Origin: CAYWYR01 sp964462685
Lineage (GTDB): Bacteria; Bacteroidota; Ignavibacteria; Kapaibacteriales; UBA2268
DNA: 64,000 bases
Assembly (NCBI GenBank): GCA_964462685.1
Contig: CAYWYR010000005.1
Coordinates: 1-64,000, forward strand
Reading direction: 5' to 3'
Below the pieces are notes generated by a model. That model did not search any database, was not told the origin of the DNA, and saw only the letters and a program-made list of their open reading frames with translations. A program made the translations under genes and the position numbers. How positions within the stretch are numbered: the first letter of the stretch is position 1; each line of letters starts with the position of its first letter. Below, one piece after another: positions 61,878 to 64,000 of the stretch.

Positions 61878-63113
61878 ATGCTAAAAAAATATGCATACCT
61901 ATTGATGATGGCGATTTTCGCCTCTGTACTTATCACATCTTGTGATGAAGACGACGACAACCCGCTTATCGGTGAAGACGAAATCGAAATCGAGACTATT
62001 ACTATTGCTGATGGTTCTTCTATCTACGCTGAAGCTGGAAGCTCAGTAAGGCTTAATGGTTCTTATTTCGGCTTGCAGGAAGGTGCGGTTACAATTTCAA
62101 GAGACGGCTCTACTAGTGAGTCTCTTACTGTAACTCAGTGGCAGGACGTGCAAGTGGAATTTGATCTTCCGACAGATCTTGTTGACGGCCTATACGAGTT
62201 GACTATCACTAGAAACGATAACGATGATGATCAAGTTTTCGAACTATATGTAGCTAATGACGGCGAGCCGGAACTCTCCAGCTTAACAACTTTATCTGCT
62301 GCAGCCGATGCCGTACTTGTTGGTTTTATGCCTCTCGGTATAGAAGAGTGGAATGCTTTTGATAAATATGTGGTATCATATTACTCTGCTGGCTCTGATA
62401 CTATGTCAGTTGATATTCCAAGCGGAAGCAATCAAGTGATAGTAGATGAACTTACAGAAGGTATGGTTTACACTTTCATGGTTACAGGTATGTTCACCGA
62501 TGGTGAAACTATGACTAACACTGTGATGAAAGAGTGGGCACCAGCTGCCAGACTTACTCCAGCAGGAGTGCCGGCGCTTCTATTCAAAAGCGATAACTCT
62601 ACCGAAGGTAGCGGTCTAGATATATTCAACCCTGAAACAGGCGTTCATAAGGTTCTTCTTGTTTCTGAAGGTGCTGACTGGAACTTTGGTATAGATACTA
62701 AGACTGATGGAAAGCTTTATTTTGGTTCTGCTGACTTCTTGGAATATACTTTCCCAACAGCTCCTATGAACCCTGGTGAGTTCAGGCTAAACTCATCGAA
62801 TAATATTACGACATTGCTTGTTGACGGCCTTGATGAGCTTGATGCTACATTTGACAACGCATTTGATACCAATGACTATATAACTGATGCAGTTGAGTTG
62901 AACTCAATCGATTTCAGTGGTGCAAATACTGATAAAATGGGTGTTGTATTCGTAGTTAGAGTGCCGAACGGAAGCTCATATAACTATGCAAGAATATTTA
63001 TCGAGCGTGATATGAATGACGGCGACTTCCTTCATGTAGATGGCAATGACGAACACGTAAGACTTTACATATCCTACCAGACAGAATTAGGCGTTCCTTT
63101 CGCAAGGATATAA
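61878..63113 (+). CDS. Lipoprotein with IPT/TIG-like and Fn3-like domains
   Basis: A 411-aa predicted lipoprotein. The signal KYAYLLMMAIFASVLITSC gives Cys22, followed by DEDDDN as in surface-exposed lipoproteins. Residues about 40-125 resemble an IPT/TIG domain (AEAGSSVRLNGSYFG ... GLYELTITRND). About 135-220 is Fn3-like (DKYVVSYYSAGSDTMSVDIP, LTEGMVYTFMVTGMFTDG). The C-terminal 170 residues are an unrecognised beta-domain. Probably binds a glycan or another surface molecule; not proven. A perfect 14-bp terminator follows. Confidence 0.75.
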   Translation: MLKKYAYLLMMAIFASVLITSCDEDDDNPLIGEDEIEIETITIADGSSIYAEAGSSVRLNGSYFGLQEGAVTISRDGSTSESLTVTQWQDVQVEFDLPTDLVDGLYELTITRNDNDDDQVFELYVANDGEPELSSLTTLSAAADAVLVGFMPLGIEEWNAFDKYVVSYYSAGSDTMSVDIPSGSNQVIVDELTEGMVYTFMVTGMFTDGETMTNTVMKEWAPAARLTPAGVPALLFKSDNSTEGSGLDIFNPETGVHKVLLVSEGADWNFGIDTKTDGKLYFGSADFLEYTFPTAPMNPGEFRLNSSNNITTLLVDGLDELDATFDNAFDTNDYITDAVELNSIDFSGANTDKMGVVFVVRVPNGSSYNYARIFIERDMNDGDFLHVDGNDEHVRLYISYQTELGVPFARI

Positions 63114-63150
63114 TCTGGTGACGTAAGTCAAATCTGTAGTTTTTCTACAA

Positions 63151-63190
63151 AAAAAGCTCTGTGATAATATCATCACAGAGCTTTTCTTTT
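63151..63190. terminator. Bidirectional terminator
   Basis: AAAAGCTCTGTGAT pairs perfectly with ATCACAGAGCTTTT, flanked by A-run and TTTTCTTTT. It separates the lipoprotein gene from the convergent synthase gene. Confidence 0.93.
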
Positions 63191-63210
63191 AAGATAAAGA
63201 TTTACTAAAA

Positions 63211-64000
63211 TCAGATCAGTTCTAATTCCTTGCCGACTTTCTCAAAAGTGTCTAATATATAATCTAGATGTCTCTTTTCATGAGTGGCCATATAAGAAGT
63301 ACGCATCATGGACATTCCAGGCGGTACCCCAGGCGGTATAAAAGCGTTTACGAATACCCCGTTATCAAATAGCTTCCTCCACATAAGAAACGCTTTATCA
63401 TCGTCGCCTGTCATCACAGGTACTATCGCCGTCTGATTCTGGATAACCTGGTAGCCAAGCTCTTTAAAACCCTTCTTCATATAAGAGGCGTTATCTGCAA
63501 GCTTTTGTACTCTCCAAGGTTCCTCTCTTATTATCTCAAGAGCTTTGAGAGTAGCTGCTACAGAAGATGGAGTAGGGGAGGCCGAAAAGATCAGAGCAGG
63601 GGAATGGTGTTTCACATAGTTTATCACTCTTTCAGGGCCTGCAACATAACCGCCAAGAGAAGCAAGCGATTTGGAAAAAGTACCCATTACCATGTCTGTT
63701 CTGTCAGTCAGGCCAAAATGGTCAGGTGTGCCGCGTCCACCGTTTCCTATAACACCAAATGAATGTGCGTCATCCACAAGTACCCTAGCGCCGTATTGCT
63801 CGGCGAGCTCTACAACCCTCGGAAGATTCATGATATTGCCGGTAACAGAGAACACACCGTCCGATACTATAAGTTTACCAGCCCTGGCAGGTATCTTTTG
63901 GAGTACTTTCTCGAGTGACTCCATATCGTCATGCTTGTATCTGGCAAATTCGGCAAAAGCCCCTTTAGCCATCATGGCGCCGCTTATTATGCAAGCATGG
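63211..64000 (-). CDS. PLP-dependent alpha-oxoamine synthase, partial (serine palmitoyltransferase-like)
   Basis: The C-terminal 263 codons of an AONS-family enzyme; the N-terminus lies beyond the window. The frame stays open through 64000 (ACIISGAMMAKG). RLVDDAHSFG is matched by VDDAHSFGVIGNGGRGTPDH, MGTFSKSLASLGGYVAGP holds the PLP lysine, and PPGVPPGMSMMRTSYMATHE is the substrate-end block. The family condenses an amino acid with an acyl-CoA (serine palmitoyltransferase, 2-amino-3-ketobutyrate ligase, 8-amino-7-oxononanoate synthase). Resemblance to Bacteroidota sphingolipid enzymes makes serine palmitoyltransferase the first guess. Confidence 0.88.
   Translation of the reverse strand, partial: HACIISGAMMAKGAFAEFARYKHDDMESLEKVLQKIPARAGKLIVSDGVFSVTGNIMNLPRVVELAEQYGARVLVDDAHSFGVIGNGGRGTPDHFGLTDRTDMVMGTFSKSLASLGGYVAGPERVINYVKHHSPALIFSASPTPSSVAATLKALEIIREEPWRVQKLADNASYMKKGFKELGYQVIQNQTAIVPVMTGDDDKAFLMWRKLFDNGVFVNAFIPPGVPPGMSMMRTSYMATHEKRHLDYILDTFEKVGKELELI

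Overview
The window looks like a Bacteroidota or near-Bacteroidota (FCB group) chromosome. Two large secreted proteins end in type IX secretion (T9SS) C-terminal sorting domains. Several intergenic regions carry the Bacteroidota -7 promoter box TAnnTTTG, once with TTTG 19 nt upstream. There is a Bat (aerotolerance) operon, many SpII lipoproteins, a YbeY with the Bacteroidota-style HGxLHLxGxxDK motif, and REP/RAYT repeats. Genus cannot be decided. All coordinates and pairings were read by eye; no database search or folding was run.

Layout: 1-5460 is a complete type II-C CRISPR-Cas locus. It has an array entering from the left, read on the + strand, converging on a - strand cas9-cas1-cas2 operon across a bidirectional terminator, and a tracrRNA gene divergent from cas9. 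5.6-8.6 kb is an M16 protease pair (active enzyme plus inactive lipoprotein partner). 8.6-9.4 kb is a frameshifted RAYT transposase with its REP hairpins. 9.4-13.4 kb holds small stress-type and membrane proteins. 13.6-18.9 kb is a six-gene - strand operon (M28 peptidase, hydrolase, lgt, unknown, ybeY, smg). 19-29 kb has a beta-propeller protein, oxyR divergent from adk, an IS1-like transposase, a DUF389 protein and copA. 29-36 kb has a T9SS propeller/Fn3 protein, a lipoprotein, and a PAS pseudo-kinase next to hutI. 36.3-45.3 kb is accessory: two unknown secreted-type genes between 123-bp direct repeats, nadK-pfkA, a GT-C transferase, SIMPL, a possible nuclease, a DUF433/DUF5615 toxin-antitoxin pair and many palindromic repeats. 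45.3-49.5 kb is CIRCE-groES-groEL, then a small AT-rich island closed by a second copy of the groEL 3' end. The rest has glycosyltransferases, batB-batC-batD-batE, a T9SS subtilase and a partial alpha-oxoamine synthase.

Most notable observations: (1) upstream of the tracrRNA, a perfect TAnnTTTG box would start a longer RNA that reads 20 nt of spacer-like sequence, then a nine-base match to the start of the CRISPR repeat, then the tracrRNA. The spacer-like part matches DNA 36-54 bp upstream of the cas9 start codon. This is the layout of a natural single guide that could make Cas9 repress its own gene, as tracr-L does in type II-A systems. (2) Each CRISPR repeat appears to contain a Bacteroidota promoter. 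(3) A lipoprotein gene in the groEL island is out of frame because of a (CT)8 tract in its signal peptide, and would be in frame with (CT)7: a candidate phase-variable switch. (4) The groEL 3' end is duplicated around that island.
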